Of a stretch of DNA of 64,000 bases, positions 11,220 to 23,010 are shown piece by piece. Source of the stretch: Lathyrus oleraceus (lineage: Eukaryota; Streptophyta; Magnoliopsida; Fabales; Fabaceae). Within the stretch, counting starts at the first letter, position 1. Every line of letters starts with the position of its first letter. The notes under the pieces are model-generated. The model saw only the letters and a program-made list of their open reading frames with translations. It was not told the origin of the DNA and did not search any database. A program made the position numbers and the translations under genes. The stretch covers positions 254,238,977 through 254,302,976 of the forward strand of contig NC_066580.1 of the NCBI RefSeq assembly GCF_024323335.1. The letters run 5' to 3'.

Positions 11220-12059
11220 TAGGATCAAAACCTCGTAGTTCGGGGTAAAAATCTCAAAATAAGTTGGTGAATTGATTGGTCCAAAAGCCTTAAGGTCTTT
11301 TGTTATCCAAGGGAGAAAACTCAACCTAAAACCACAAATCTACCATGTGAGGATAGCTTCAACATGCTAGTGAGGGGTTAACCCTATAATAAGCATGAAA
11401 GACTTATTGTCCATCACTAAGGATATAGGTGAGCATTACATCTACCTCAAGGATAACTCAAACCTAATAGCTAAAGGTTATGAAAAATTTGATTAAGAAG
11501 GTGGCCATTGAAACCACAAAAAGACATTTGAATGGGTTATATTTACCAATGAAAAGTATGTACAAAATGGTCAAATTGGACTTAGGAGTTCAATTCAAAA
11601 TATGTATTAAGAAAGGAAAGTTTGAAAATCAAAAGCATAAGGCTTAGGTTTCTAATGTTTGAAAATAATTGTTAAATGTTTGCACAAAAGTTTTGGCTTG
11701 GGTTAGAATGGAGAGAAGAAGAAGAATGGCTAAAGTCCTAAACATACAAGAGGCAAGGGACAAGAAGCAAAACCACACATGGAGTTCCTTTCTTGAGATC
11801 ATATTGATGATCCAAGTAGCTCTCATCCTTTGGAATAAGCAATCACATAAGCATAAACTCAAGCAATCAACAATCAAATGAACCCTTGGAAAGCTCCTTA
11901 ATGCATCTTGGATCTCTCTCCCTTGGAAACTCATGGTAATGGTTCCTCAATTTGGCTCAATGTTGGAATCCCTAGCACAAAACACACACATGAAAAATTT
12001 CTATAAAAACAAATGAGGAATGGACAAGAGGAGTTTAGAAGTTGGTCCTTTCAAAATCA

Positions 12060-12165
12060 TCTTCAATATTAAGCATTCTAAAGGCCCAATGCCTAGTTGC
12101 TCTTTGAATTTTATAGCACTCTAAAGGCCCAATGCCTAGTTGCTCTTTGACTCCAAATTTGCATA
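12060..12165 (-). repeat. About 53-bp repeat, two copies, in A LTR
   Basis: Two copies of a unit containing GGCCCAATGCCTAGTTGCTC. The same pair is in the 5' LTR near 53630-53710, so it predates insertion. Confidence 0.85.
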
Positions 12166-12260
12166 GGGAGAGTCCTAAAGTCTAAGTCCATTTGTCCATT
12201 TCTTTGCATTTGATCAACAACAAACAAATAAAACACAAGCACAAAAGTATATACACAATT

Positions 12261-12380
12261 ATGTGCTCAAATGAGCAAAAGGCAAATGGCATTAACATAA
12301 ACATGTGCTCAAATGAGCAAAAGGCAAATGGCATTAACATAAACATGTGCTTAAATGAGCAAAGGAAAAAAGCAAATGAA
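12261..12380 (-). repeat. 42-bp tandem repeat in A LTR
   Basis: Starts at 12261, 12303 and 12345 (each ATGTGCT on plus); the last copy is partial. It is matched by 53818, 53860 and 53902 in the 5' LTR. Confidence 0.9.
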
Positions 12381-15300
12381 TAATATGTACAAGAATAGTA
12401 AATTGCATAAAAGTAAAGTGCAAAAAGTAAATGTTAATGGTTGATAGTTAATGTTAGTAGTTAGTATGCCATAAGGCAAATTTAGCTCTATGTTAAGCAA
12501 TCGTAATTGGACTTATGTAGAAGTCACAACTATCTGAGGCCGGTCAATAATAATGTAGGCAACAACACAAGTTAGAAGACTTGATTAGTGAACCAAGTTC
12601 CAACAACTTGCCATGCCAAAAGAAAAAAAAGAATTGATCTTGTATTGGTTTAAGTCCTTTGCATGGTTTAGGAAAACAACCTATCCTTAATGCAAAGCCA
12701 TTCACTTGATCAATTGATCAAGATGAATTAGATTTGAATCAAGGAAGATTAAGTCTCCCCAATCAATGCTAACTTATCAACCTTCAACTCATTGATCAAA
12801 AAGAAAAGAAGAAGGAGGAGATGAACAATGGAAAAGGAAAATGGAAAGAATAAAGTGCATTAAATGAAATAGAATGTACCAATCAACAAGTGTGGACCAA
12901 TGACATTGAGGATCATGGTCAAACAATCAAAACAGAAATGAGATGAAGATTGGAAGTCAAGAAATGAATAAAATAATTTTTGCATTTTTAATATTTGAAA
13001 ACAAACTTGAATTAAAATATTAAAGAAAGGTCAAACTTCAAAATCACCTCAAATCAACCTTGAAAGGTTCAAGTGATTTATCCTAAGTTCAACAAGGTCA
13101 AACAAGGTTTGACAAAAAAATTAAGCATTTTTAAAAGTCAGAAACTATTTTTAATCAATTAAAAATGAATAAAAATAACCTAATTGAACTAAAATCTCAA
13201 ATAAATCTCAAATCAATTAATAGATTGATGAGAATATTTTTCATAGATCCATCATCATTCAAATAGCTTGAGAAAATATTTTTGTATTTTTTTGAATATT
13301 AAAAAGTATTTAAAATGAATTAAAAATAACCAGAAAAGAGAAAATTCACAAAAAATATCAAATGACAAAATAAAAAATATTAAAAATCATTTTTAGAAAC
13401 TAGAATTTAAATGGAGAAAAATGCAATTGGTCCCATATTTTTTGGAATTAAAATGAATAATTTATGAATTTTTTAAAATAAATGGAATAAAAGAAATTAA
13501 AACAGAAATTAGAAAAATCAGAAAAAACCACAGGCGTCTGATCAAGCCTCATTAATTGATGTGGCTGATCAGACGGGTGTGAGATGCACGCTCATGGTGA
13601 GTCCAAGTCAAACGCGTCACACCTGGCATTAAAGCAAGTAATCCAAGCGCATGGCTGAGATTAAAACGTGGGAGATGCATCCAATTGTCCAGATTCAATC
13701 TGGCATGGTGGACGGTGGCCAGCGCCACCGTCTTCTCCGGTGAGCACTCAAGCTCCGGCCAGAGTTGCAGGTCCTCCAAACTCAAACAAAACTCACGATC
13801 CAGATACCAAATTAAAGCTGGGGTGATGTACATCACCCATGTGCCATCTATTTCTACTCTAGATCTCCATAGTGAGAGAAATCAGAGGTTGAAACTTGAT
13901 GGTGTTCATCATGAACTTGCTCGATTTTGAAAATTGAGCATACAACAATGATGCATCTATAGAGATGACTTCAGACAACACAATAGCCAGGCAAATAGAT
14001 CAAAGATTAAGGAGTTTCGAAGAAAAAACCAGTTGATGAAAACCTTTGAACTGTGGAGCTTTGAGTCACTTTCCTTGCTTCCTCTTGCTAAACAGAACTT
14101 CTATGGACTGGATGATGAAGGTTTAGGAACTTTAGATCTGAAGATTCAACCAAATTCAGTTGAATTTCAGATCTGAAATTTTGAAGAAATGTGAACTAGT
14201 TCCTTTAGGTATGGCTAGGGATTCAATTGTGCAGCATATCAGGCGCCTTCAGGTTGAGATTTGATGGAGGTATGTGTAACACCTCAAAATTTTCCCTCCT
14301 CTCTTGGGACTAGCTTAGCATATTGCATTTCATCTTTTAGGACATTAGCCATTACATCTTTGCATATCATGTGGAAACATTGAGCAAGTCATCCTCCTAG
14401 GTCTTGCTCAGAAGATGAAAAGGTTAAAAGATTCAAGCTTGAGGGTCTCATGGATTGATCACTAGCCATCTGAGGGTTTGTGCTTCAATTAGGGTTTTGG
14501 TTCCTCAAGGAGATTGTGTATTATCATGGTTGAAATGGTACATCACCATCATCATGGTCTTATCATTACCAAGAGGTTCATTGTGCCTGATTTTGTTCCT
14601 TGGGATTAGGGTTTTGACCTCTAGTCAACCCTAATCGGTTGAATTATACCAATCAGGGTTTGTCAAGGAGATGGGGTCTTTCATGGAGATGGGGATCATC
14701 ATATGCTTTTAATGAGCTTGTATAAGCTAGGGTTTCATTTTGGAGCCATTTCATCAGGAGGTTGAGGCTCAAATTCATCTGTGCATGGCCAAGTCATCTA
14801 TCAACTAGAAAAAGTCAACTGAAAGTCAACTGTTGGATTTGGAGGTGGGAAGTGGTTAGAAATACTTCATTCATGTTCAAACAAGTCTCATTTGACATTT
14901 CAAACATCAACATTGAAGAAAATAAAGTCAGGACAAAACTTTCCAAAAATAGAAAGTGACTTGTAATTCAAAATTGCCAAAAATGGAAAGGTTTTCAAAT
15001 TGAGATTACATCATCAAAAATGCTTCAAATGAAACTTTGTTGAACATGAAAGTTGTAGATCTTGTTCTCCCATTTCCAAAAAGTCCAAGATCATGGATTT
15101 CTCATGTATGGTTGAAGAGATATGGATCAATCTTGGTCAAATGAACATGGAACTTCAAACATGCATAACTTTCAAACCAAAAGGCCAAATGGAGTGGTTC
15201 TTTTTGCATTGTTCATGTCTTGACATATACTATCCAAAACATACATTACATGACATGCATTCCATTCACATAAATATTTGGAAATTCAATTCATTTTGGA

Positions 15301-15515
15301 GGGAAAAATTCAAGTTCAAAATTGGTGAGTTATTTGCACATGCTACTATCACCATTGGCCTTAAAACATTATTTTGAGTGAAATAAAGGTCAAAAACGTG
15401 CACTATTCACATGCATCCCATGCATAAGGGTGAAATCCCAATTTTTGCAAAACACTTCCAAATTAACCATTTTTCATTACCATTTGATTAGAACTTAATC
15501 ATGATTAGTGAAGCA

Positions 15516-15522
15516 TATATAA
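15516..15522 (+). promoter_or_regulatory. Candidate TATA box of solo LTR E
   Basis: TATATAA, about 1.24 kb from the LTR start, in the right orientation for the LTR. Confidence 0.5.
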
Positions 15523-16316
15523 CACAAATCATAACAGAATTTTCACATTTTCCAATTCTAGATCTAGAAATTCTCAAAGTCTCTCAAAATTCTCTCTCAT
15601 TTTTCTTGATTAATTCATCATTCTTAAGCATTTGTGAGCAAGATTGAAGCTGGAACCAAGCCAATTCGTGCAGTTTGGAAGCATACATGAAGCTTGTTCA
15701 TCAATGGTGAATTTCAAATTCTATTGAATCAAGGCCAATTGAACATCAAGACTTCATCCATACACTCATACAAGCTTGCTAGAACACATTGGAAGCATTG
15801 CAAGGTGCTGAAACACGTGGATTCGAAAGCTGCACTTCAAGAGGTCATTTTTTCGATCTCTTTATTTCTTGCAATTGTTGTGTGATTCTTGTAGATCTCT
15901 TAATGGTGATGATTCTGCAATTTGAATCGAGTGATTTGGTGGAATATTCATGAAGTTACATGTGTTTAAAGTTTTGGTGGTGAAACTTATTCCATTCGAT
16001 TCGTATTTGTTTATGTGTTAATTGATGAAATGTTGATGGATTCTTGATGTACTATGAAAGATCTAGGCATTAGTATGTTTAATCGCAAAAAATAAGAAAA
16101 TTGTTCTTGATGATTGTGAGCGTTACTGTTCATGCCGTGCGTAAGTTTCTGGAGAAGATGAAGATAGGCTAAGGCAACGGTTTTGAAGTTTATTTTGGCC
16201 ACGCAAAACTGTTCCCGTAGGCCATGCTAAACCGTTCCCATAGGTGTTAGGGCAGCGCTCTCATTGGCTGCATGGGATAGCCATGCAAGCGCGCGCTAGG
16301 TTCAATTCAAAAAGGC

Positions 16317-16334
16317 CCTGGGTTCGATCCCAGG
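16317..16334 (+). other. Hairpin containing a tRNA-like B box
   Basis: GGTTCGATCCC lies inside a perfect 6-bp stem (CCTGGG/CCCAGG). It fits the pol III B-box consensus GGTTCGANNCC. I could not fold a tRNA around it, and as a T-arm it needs one mismatch. It may be a tRNA-derived scrap. Confidence 0.35.
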
Positions 16335-18301
16335 CTGTGGACATTTTCCAAGTGGCTTCACATTTATTTCCTTGCCTTCCATATATGTTCATGCATGGCT
16401 TCCTATGTTTTTTTAATTTTTTCTTCAACTTTAAAAAATCAAAACAAATAGAATAATGCTTCAAAAAATGTGAGGATTTTTGCATTGATTTTCTTTTTTT
16501 GTCTAGAATTTTATGAATATTATTTTGCAAATTGTGCATGGTTGTATAATTTTTTGTGCTAGGGTTTGTGTATACATGTCTTTTCTTGACCTTGCCTTGG
16601 TTCTTCATTTGTGAAATGCTCAATTCTTATCCAATGCTCATGAAATTTTACATGTAGAAACTAGACATCTTGCTGGACATTTTGGTGTTGAGTTTGCATT
16701 TTTATCAATTGCCATTGCTGAGTTATGATTTTTCTAAGTTAGGTGTGACAATTTGTGTCACACCTTGTGATGTTCATCTTGATTGATGAATTTGCCTTGC
16801 CAAATAAATTCCAAATGTTCTGATTTTTTGTATGGTGCTTGATATGAATATTGTGAATGCTTTGGTTTGAGGTCTTTATCATTTGCCAATTCTGTTTTAG
16901 GCTTGTGCTAAGTTGAGGTAGCATTTGGTGTCTCATTTAAGCTTGTTTTGATTGCCTTGACTTGATGAATTTGATTACCATGCTTAATCATGTCCAAATG
17001 CTCTAATTCTTTGTGTGATGATCATGTTTTATGTTCTGTTTACCCATGATTTTTGCCAAAATTAATTGAAGCATTTTTGAATTAATGTGCATTTGTTCAT
17101 TCTGTTGTCACAATGTGGTTACAATGTGCATACCTTGCCATATTTTGTTCATGAAGTGGATTTGGTAATTGATATTGATGTGGGATATTTTGGATGATGT
17201 TCTTAATTGATTGAGGTTGATTCATGTTGAATTTCATGTTCTGTTTTGAATTTTTTCTCCCTCTTTGACCCTAGGCCTTGCCCTAGTGGTTTGCCTCTCA
17301 CAGTTGAGCTTTGTTTTCAGGTTAAGAAGTACATGGCCATGATGGAATTGATTCACTTGCTTGAGTTGAATAATTGGTTGATATTGACTAATCTTGAGCT
17401 GTTTTGTAGGTGGATTTTAGCTCATTTGAGTTGAGCTTGTGCCTTGCACATTATTGCATTGCTTGCTTAATTGTGTACTGTTAACTGTTGACTATTGGTT
17501 GTTTGTCTGTTTGACTTGTATACTGATTGAGTTAGATTTTTTCAGGTACATTAGTTGCTTAAGTTCTTTTGAACTTGCTTTTGCTTTTGCTTGGTTGCTT
17601 AAGCATTGAGGTATAATTTCTCTGACTTCATGTAGTCTGGAAGACCTGTCCTGTTACTTGGGCAGGCACCTGTCTGAAGTCCTCCTTAAGAGGCAATGCT
17701 TGTGTTTGTTTACTTTTGTGCCAAGTAGGAAAAGTCCTTTGATAAGGCAATTGGCAGATAAAAGAGATGTGCAATCCATCTCCTGCTATTCAGTGTGTCA
17801 TCCACTTTGCTCACACACCTTGTGTTGATGCATTGTGGATATTAACCCAAGATCTCTGTTGTGTCAGTCATATGTGGATAGAAGAGTTCCAACTTTCTGA
17901 ACTCCCATACTTTCATTTGTCTGAAGCTCTCCCAGGCCAGGGATAAGAGCTGTGAGGTCTTACCCTCACTTCCCATTTCATCTGCTTCACCCTAACTCTC
18001 AATGTTAGGGTTAAGAGCTAACTACACCCGATTCCAGTTGGCTTGTGTTTCACAGCCTAACCTTGTGTGAGCCCACTTTGTTTGTATATAGTGTGTGCTA
18101 ATTGTGTGTATGTTTGCTTTGCTTGTGCTATTTAGGATAGCTTGCTGCCTGTGCAAGTTAGATAGAAACCTTAACCTAGGGCAATTATGGAATACATGAT
18201 AACTATTAGGCTCGAGTCAGTCTCCCTTCTAGTTTGTCATTTCCCAGTCTCTGGTTAGGAGAAAGTTTCTCCCCTGTTAAGGGGAACTACGTTGCCCTGA
18301 T

Positions 18302-18347
18302 CCTCATACCAGATGAGGTACGTAGGCAGGAGGTCGTACGAGATCTC
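18302..18347 (+). promoter_or_regulatory. Two-hairpin TACGTAGGCA block, LTR E copy 1
   Basis: Hairpin 1 is CCTCAT-5 nt-ATGAGG, a compensated change from TCTCAT/ATGAGA. The core is 18319-18328. Hairpin 2 is GAGGTC-6 nt-GATCTC with one G.T pair. Confidence 0.7.
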
Positions 18348-18697
18348 TTCGGGCACCCTTTTTCTTTTTGTGTGTGTTTGCTTGACAGTTACTAGGCTCG
18401 AGTGCCAGACTCCTTAGTAACTTGTTTGTTTGTCACCTTCTTGTGTGTATTAGGAGATGGATGTAAGGCCAGCGATTGGCATTCCGTATCCTATTGTTGT
18501 GTGCTTGGAGTCCGATATAAGTCCAGCAATTGGCATTTGGTTTCCAGTGTGGGTTTGTTTGGTTCGGAGTCTGATGTAAGTCCAGCGATTGGCATTCGGT
18601 TTCCATGTTTGCCTGTTTGTGTGTTTGTCTTGACGTCTCAGCGTCTGTGCGTGTGTTTTGTTTCGGCGTGCGTGAGCCGAACTACGGTAGCTCTGAT

Positions 18698-18741
18698 TCT
18701 CATTCCAGATGAGATACGTAGGCATAGGATGCGATATCCTA
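18698..18741 (+). promoter_or_regulatory. Two-hairpin TACGTAGGCA block, LTR E copy 2
   Basis: Hairpin 1 is TCTCAT-TCCAG-ATGAGA, the core is 18715-18724, and hairpin 2 is TAGGAT-GCGAT-ATCCTA. It lies about 330 bp before the LTR end. Confidence 0.75.
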
Positions 18742-19062
18742 GCGAGCCCTTTCCCCTCTTATTCCACCTGTGTTGTTTTCAGTGTGTGTGTGCATTCTTT
18801 TGAGCAGTGTTTGAGCAACCTTTCTTCCATACTTTTTGAGCGTGGATCCCGTCGAGTATGACGGATGCGTAGGGGTGCTAATACCTCCCTTCGCATAACC
18901 GACTCCCGATCCCATCTCTCTTTGGTCGCGAGACCATGTCTTTTCCAGGTTTACTTCGAGCGTTTCCTTTCCCTCTTTTGGGATAAATAACGCACGGTGG
19001 CGTCTCTATTTGTTTTGTTTTAGCCCGCCGGTTGTTTTTCGCGGATGCGACAGTATGCACCT

Positions 19063-19071
19063 CTATTTATA
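19063..19071 (-). promoter_or_regulatory. TATA box of A 3' LTR
   Basis: TATAAATAG on minus, identical to the 5' LTR copy (55845-55853). Solo LTR E inserted about 10 bp downstream of it, before the expected start site. Confidence 0.6.
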
Positions 19072-20588
19072 GCTGGAATTGGCTGAGCAAGTGAGTTTCC
19101 TCGTGTGCATGGCAAGTGGATTTTCCTTGCATGGGCTTGCATGATCATGTAGAAGGCCCAAACTCAATTGCATTTGCATGCTGATGACCAAACAACTTGA
19201 AATGAACGTGTAATTGGCAATGCATAAGCTTGTGCATGGAATTCTAACATGTTATGCATAATTGAGCTTAAAACTTCACCTCTTCGAAAATGCCACTTGA
19301 AAAATTGAGACATAGGCATCTGGGTAATGGTTGGAAAGGTCTTGACATAAGGAACAAATGTTATGTTGGACCAAAACTCATTTGGAGTGTGGAAATTTAT
19401 GAAAACAGGCCATGAAGTTCATAGTGCAAAACATGCCTTTGAGAATTTTGCCAAATTGGTCAAACTTCAAGCCCTTCTGTTTTGGATGATGCAAGCCTCA
19501 AATGGAAACACTTTCAACATAAACGTTGTACGTATTTTCAAGACAGTCAAAATGGACTTATAATTTGCATCATTTGGATTTTTGATGAAGGAGTTATGGG
19601 CACTTGAAGTTGGACTTTTTTGCCTTTCAATGCATTTGGTCCAAAGTGACCTATAATGTTTTACATTATCACATGTATTGCTTTTGATATTTTGAAATTT
19701 TTTTCAACATAACATTTGAAGTAGACATCTTAAGCTTTCCAATGCATTTGATCCCGCCTCAAAAGCATAAAAAATGAATGAGCTATGCCTTGGGAAGTTG
19801 ACCCAAAATTAGGGTTTCAGTCAAAATGACCTATAATGTCTTGGAATGGGAGATGACCTTCCAAGCTTCAAATAAATTTTTGATGAACATGAAAGTTGTT
19901 CATATTGTCCTTAATAACATTTTTGCTTTTGGGATCATCTCCATTTGACCAACCCATAAAAAGTTACGTCTCAGTACATTTCAAAATAGTCAGATGAATT
20001 GATTGATCAACTTCTCAAGACCACAACTCATATCTTGATGAATTGATGATTGAGGACACTCAAATAAGTTCAAATATGCATGAAATTATGAATTAAATAA
20101 CTTACCTTGATTGTATTTGACCATGGACTGAAGTTGCTTCATTAGCAAGGCATTATGGGTGATCAGATGAATTAGGGTTTCTTTGAGGAACAAACCTCAA
20201 CCCTTTCACTTGCTTTGATCAAAATGATGAATTGAGATACTTGGGAGGCATATTTGATGTATGAGAGCTTTGGGAACCATTGCCATGCTTGCCTTCATCT
20301 TCTCTTGGCCATATCTTTGCACCAATGATCTCCTAGGAGCTTTTAGACCTTGTGATTGCTCAAACTACAAACAAAAGATGTTAGTGACATATTTTTATGC
20401 TTTTGGTTAGTGAATAAAGATGAGAAAAGAAATAATATACAATTCAAGCATGCTTGGTGATCTCAAACCACTCACAAGAGGTCCCACCCAAATGCAAAGA
20501 GAACCAAGATGCTTATGATCCTTGAGGCTTTGCAAGTGCAATGTTATGATGCCATGAGGGATCTTGGGGATAAAATTGGGGTTTTACA

Positions 20589-20601
20589 GATGCCCATATT
20601 T
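20589..20601 (-). other. Putative polypurine tract of element A
   Basis: Minus strand reads AAATATGGGCATC before the LTR start. It is weaker than the G-rich tracts of B and D and may be mutated. Confidence 0.5.
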
Positions 20602-21577
20602 AAGGTCATTCTAGCCGGAGAAGTGAAGATTAAAATCTTCGTCTCGACGGGGTAGAATAGGCTTAAATAATAACAGAGAGACGAATTTTGGTCCCTAAGA
20701 GACCTCATGAAGCAAATGTATGTATGCAAAAGGTAATACTCTCTGGAGATATGTGTTCACAAAGGAAAAGATCAGGAGGGATTGACAATCCATCTGAGTA
20801 GTACGCTCAACGGGACAAAGACTCTGGGGACTCTCATGGGGATAAGAAAAGAAATAAAATGCGTGAGCAGGTCACGACTTGAAACTTGGGGAGCAGAAAT
20901 TGATGGAAAGACCCGGGTTGACTCAAAGGCGCATGTATTGGGGAATATGCCCATACAACAAAAGTTATTCATAACGGGTACTCTGGATAAAAATCCGGAC
21001 TCTGGCTGGGAGAATCCACTAAGGGACTTCGCTGGGGAAAACCCAAACAAAACTCCTTTGGGGAAGCGACAGGATGAGGTATTACCGGTTACTAGGTAAT
21101 AAGCTCAAAGCGACATATGATCTGAACACCGGTATAAGGGTGAGAGATACAACATGCTCGGGAAGGATGAATATCTAAGACCGATATAAGGGTGAAAGAT
21201 ATCAAACATCCGAAATCATTTGAGGAAGACCTAAAAAGGTATACCTCAACTCAGGAAAATCTGACTCCGCAAGGTGACAAAAAGTCATAATAGGGAGCAG
21301 GGAGGAAGGAACACCAGGGATACCAGTTACTGGGCATATAATAGGTGACCAACCAAAGCGTGAATTGGGGAATATTCCCAAGACACTCATCATCCAAAAG
21401 AGGGCTAAAAGAAAAACTCGATTATAAGATGGACGTTCGATTCCAATAAAAAGGGATACAAATCTTACTCGACTGGGGAAGAACAAAAGGCTTCGACCAA
21501 AGAGTGCATGAGATGTATTATCTATTACTGTCAGAACGTAGATAATATACTCGCATGGAAGATTATCCACAACCATT
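20602..21577 (-). other. Element A 3' UTR, distal part
   Basis: Non-coding. It repeats motifs such as ACCGGTATAAGGGTG and GATACCAGTTACTGGG that also occur at 41050-41500, as expected if element B split one 3' UTR. The ORFs here have no recognisable product. Confidence 0.75.
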
Positions 21578-21896
21578 TGTCGCAGCCTAAAAAAAATATA
21601 ATGCGCGAAAAAACAACCGGCGAAAAAGAAATGATAGAAGAGTCGCCACTGTGCGTTATTTATCCCAAAGGAAGGAAAGGAAACGCTCGAAGTAAACCTA
21701 TAAAAAGGAAAGGAAAAGACAAGGTCTCGCAACCAAATCTTGGGTTCGGGAGTCGATTATGCGAAGGGAAGGTGTTAGCACCCCTACACATCCGTAGTAC
21801 TCTACGGGATCCACTCTTGTTGTTCTTGTTTAAAGGGTGTGGGTTTATCTAATGTACTATTTACTAAAAGAGGGGTCAAAATAAAATGACTCGCAC

Positions 21897-22244
21897 GGAT
21901 GTCGCATCCACTGCATACGTATCTCATCTGAATATGAGAATCAGAGTCTTCGTAGCTCAGATAACCTATTGGTTCAAGAGAAGTGTGCTCGCTAAGACAT
22001 CGCGTCTTATGCCTACGTATCTCATCTGGAATGAGAATCAGAGCAAAGCGTAGTTCGGCTAACTACGGGAACAAAGGGTCTCGATTGCAACTAGGGCAAG
22101 AGAAAGGGAAGGTCTCGATCGCAACGAGGGCGAGAGAAAAGAATCGCAACGAGGGCGAAAGCAAACAAGGATTAGTTGTTAGTTGTCAGTCAAGCTCGGC
22201 AAGACATCACATCTTGTTCCTACGTATCTCATCTAAACATGAGA
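21897..22244 (-). promoter_or_regulatory. Three two-hairpin blocks in B 3' LTR
   Basis: Blocks lie at 21897-21939 (core variant TACGTATGCA, hairpin 2 GGATG/CATCC), 21993-22036 (hairpin 2 TAAGAC/GTCTTA) and 22200-22244 (core variant TACGTAGGAA, hairpin 2 CAAGAT/GTCTTG). Hairpin 1 is TCTCAT/ATGAGA in all three, with loops of 5-6 nt that vary. Confidence 0.75.
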
Positions 22245-22561
22245 ATCAAAGTCGCCGTAGTTCGACTACATAGGGATTGCCATCTGAACATGGACTTACA
22301 AAGGAAGACACCAGTTGTGTCAAAGGAGAGTGGGCAATGTGTTCACGTCCTAGCAGCAGGTGTCGCAGCTCGCTGAATCGAGTCTTAGGCAGTTACCTCT
22401 TTGCAATACGACGGATTGACATGCCACAGGATCGGAGACGCACGGAAGGTCTAAAAATTGGGAAGCTCTGCCCTAGAGTTGTCATGCAATGTACTTGAGT
22501 GTTTAGGATTTACAAATGGTAACATCTACCTAATGTTAGCATGCAAGAGAATGAGGGAATT

Positions 22562-22760
22562 CTACTTATGTTATCATACAAAGAATGAGGGAATCCTACC
22601 TATGTTATCACACAAAAGAATATGGGAATTCTACCTATGTTATCATACAAAGGAATATGGGAATTCTACCTATGTTATCATACAAAAGAAAGAGGGAATG
22701 CTACCTATGTTATCGTACAAAAGAATATGGGAATCCTACCTATGTTATCATACAAAGGGT
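22562..22760 (-). repeat. 35-bp tandem array 1 in B 3' LTR
   Basis: The motif CTACCTATGTTATCATACAA recurs every 35 bp (22596, 22631, 22666, 22701, 22736; a variant at 22562). The same array is in the 5' LTR at about 36743-36940. Confidence 0.9.
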
Positions 22761-22835
22761 TCTATCTAATGGGTGCTACCTAAACAGAAAAAGAATCGAC
22801 GAATGGAGCAAGGAGAGGTGCTAGGGATAAGGGTA

Positions 22836-23010
22836 GATGGCGATGCATGAAGCAATCGACTTACAAGATTGACGGCGATGCATAAAGCAATCGACTTACA
22901 AGGTTGATGGCGATGCATAAACCAATGGACTTACAAGGTTGATGGCGATGCATAAAGCAATCGACTTACAAGGTTGATGGCGATGCATAAAGCAGTCGAC
23001 TTACAAGGTA
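22836..23010 (-). repeat. 35-bp tandem array 2 in B 3' LTR
   Basis: GGCGATGCATAAAGCAATCG recurs at 22839, 22874, 22909, 22944 and 22979. The unit is unrelated to array 1 but has the same 35-bp period. It is matched at about 37018-37190, and by a diverged pair in LTR C near 9862. Confidence 0.9.

Larger units (their letters stand above)
14275..19052 (+). mobile_element. Solo LTR 'E' of an Ogre-like family (4,778 bp)
   Basis: It begins TGTAACACC and ends GATGCGACA, flanked by GTATG at 14270-14274 and 19053-19057. The element A LTR sequence resumes exactly across it (compare 55836-55845). It contains no primer site, purine tract or pol sequence, so the internal region and second LTR were removed by LTR-LTR recombination. 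U3 runs to about 15540, where a TATA box occurs. The 3' third carries two TACGTAGGCA blocks. Short ORFs inside show no recognisable product. Confidence 0.95.
10835..20588 (-). mobile_element. Element A 3' LTR (split by solo LTR E)
   Basis: Minus strand from TGTAAAACCC at 20588 to CGCTACA at 10835. Without the guest it is about 4.97 kb, against 4.83 kb for the 5' LTR, which has lost about 45 bp near 52950 and about 80 bp near 56945. The small ORFs inside are not shared as protein-coding units between copies, so I treat the LTR as non-coding. Confidence 0.95.

Noticed and set aside
13552..13930. Overlapping ORFs in the A LTR, partly shared at 55117-55401
   Set aside because: Sharing comes from LTR duplication. 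The plus-strand ORF is not preserved in the second copy, and changes between copies show no coding pattern.
15093..15377. 94-codon ORF near the E TATA box
   Set aside because: It lies in U3, upstream of the expected start of transcription, with no recognisable domain.
16261..16623. 120-codon minus-strand ORF in solo LTR E
   Set aside because: Low-complexity Lys/Asn-rich translation of AT-rich sequence with no support.
18402..18803. 133-codon ORF in solo LTR E
   Set aside because: It lies across the R/U5 part with TACGTAGGCA blocks and short repeats (CCAGCGATTGGCATTCGG), has an opposite-strand open frame too, and matches nothing recognisable.
22458..22824. Repeat-containing ORFs (KRIWE.YLCYHTK-type) in the B LTR, also at 36639-37005
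   Set aside because: They arise from the 35-bp tandem array. 35 is not a multiple of three, so the repeat cannot encode a repeating protein; the region is non-coding LTR.
22562..23010. CRISPR-like regular repeats
   Set aside because: Units are contiguous with no unique spacers, and the context is a plant retrotransposon LTR.
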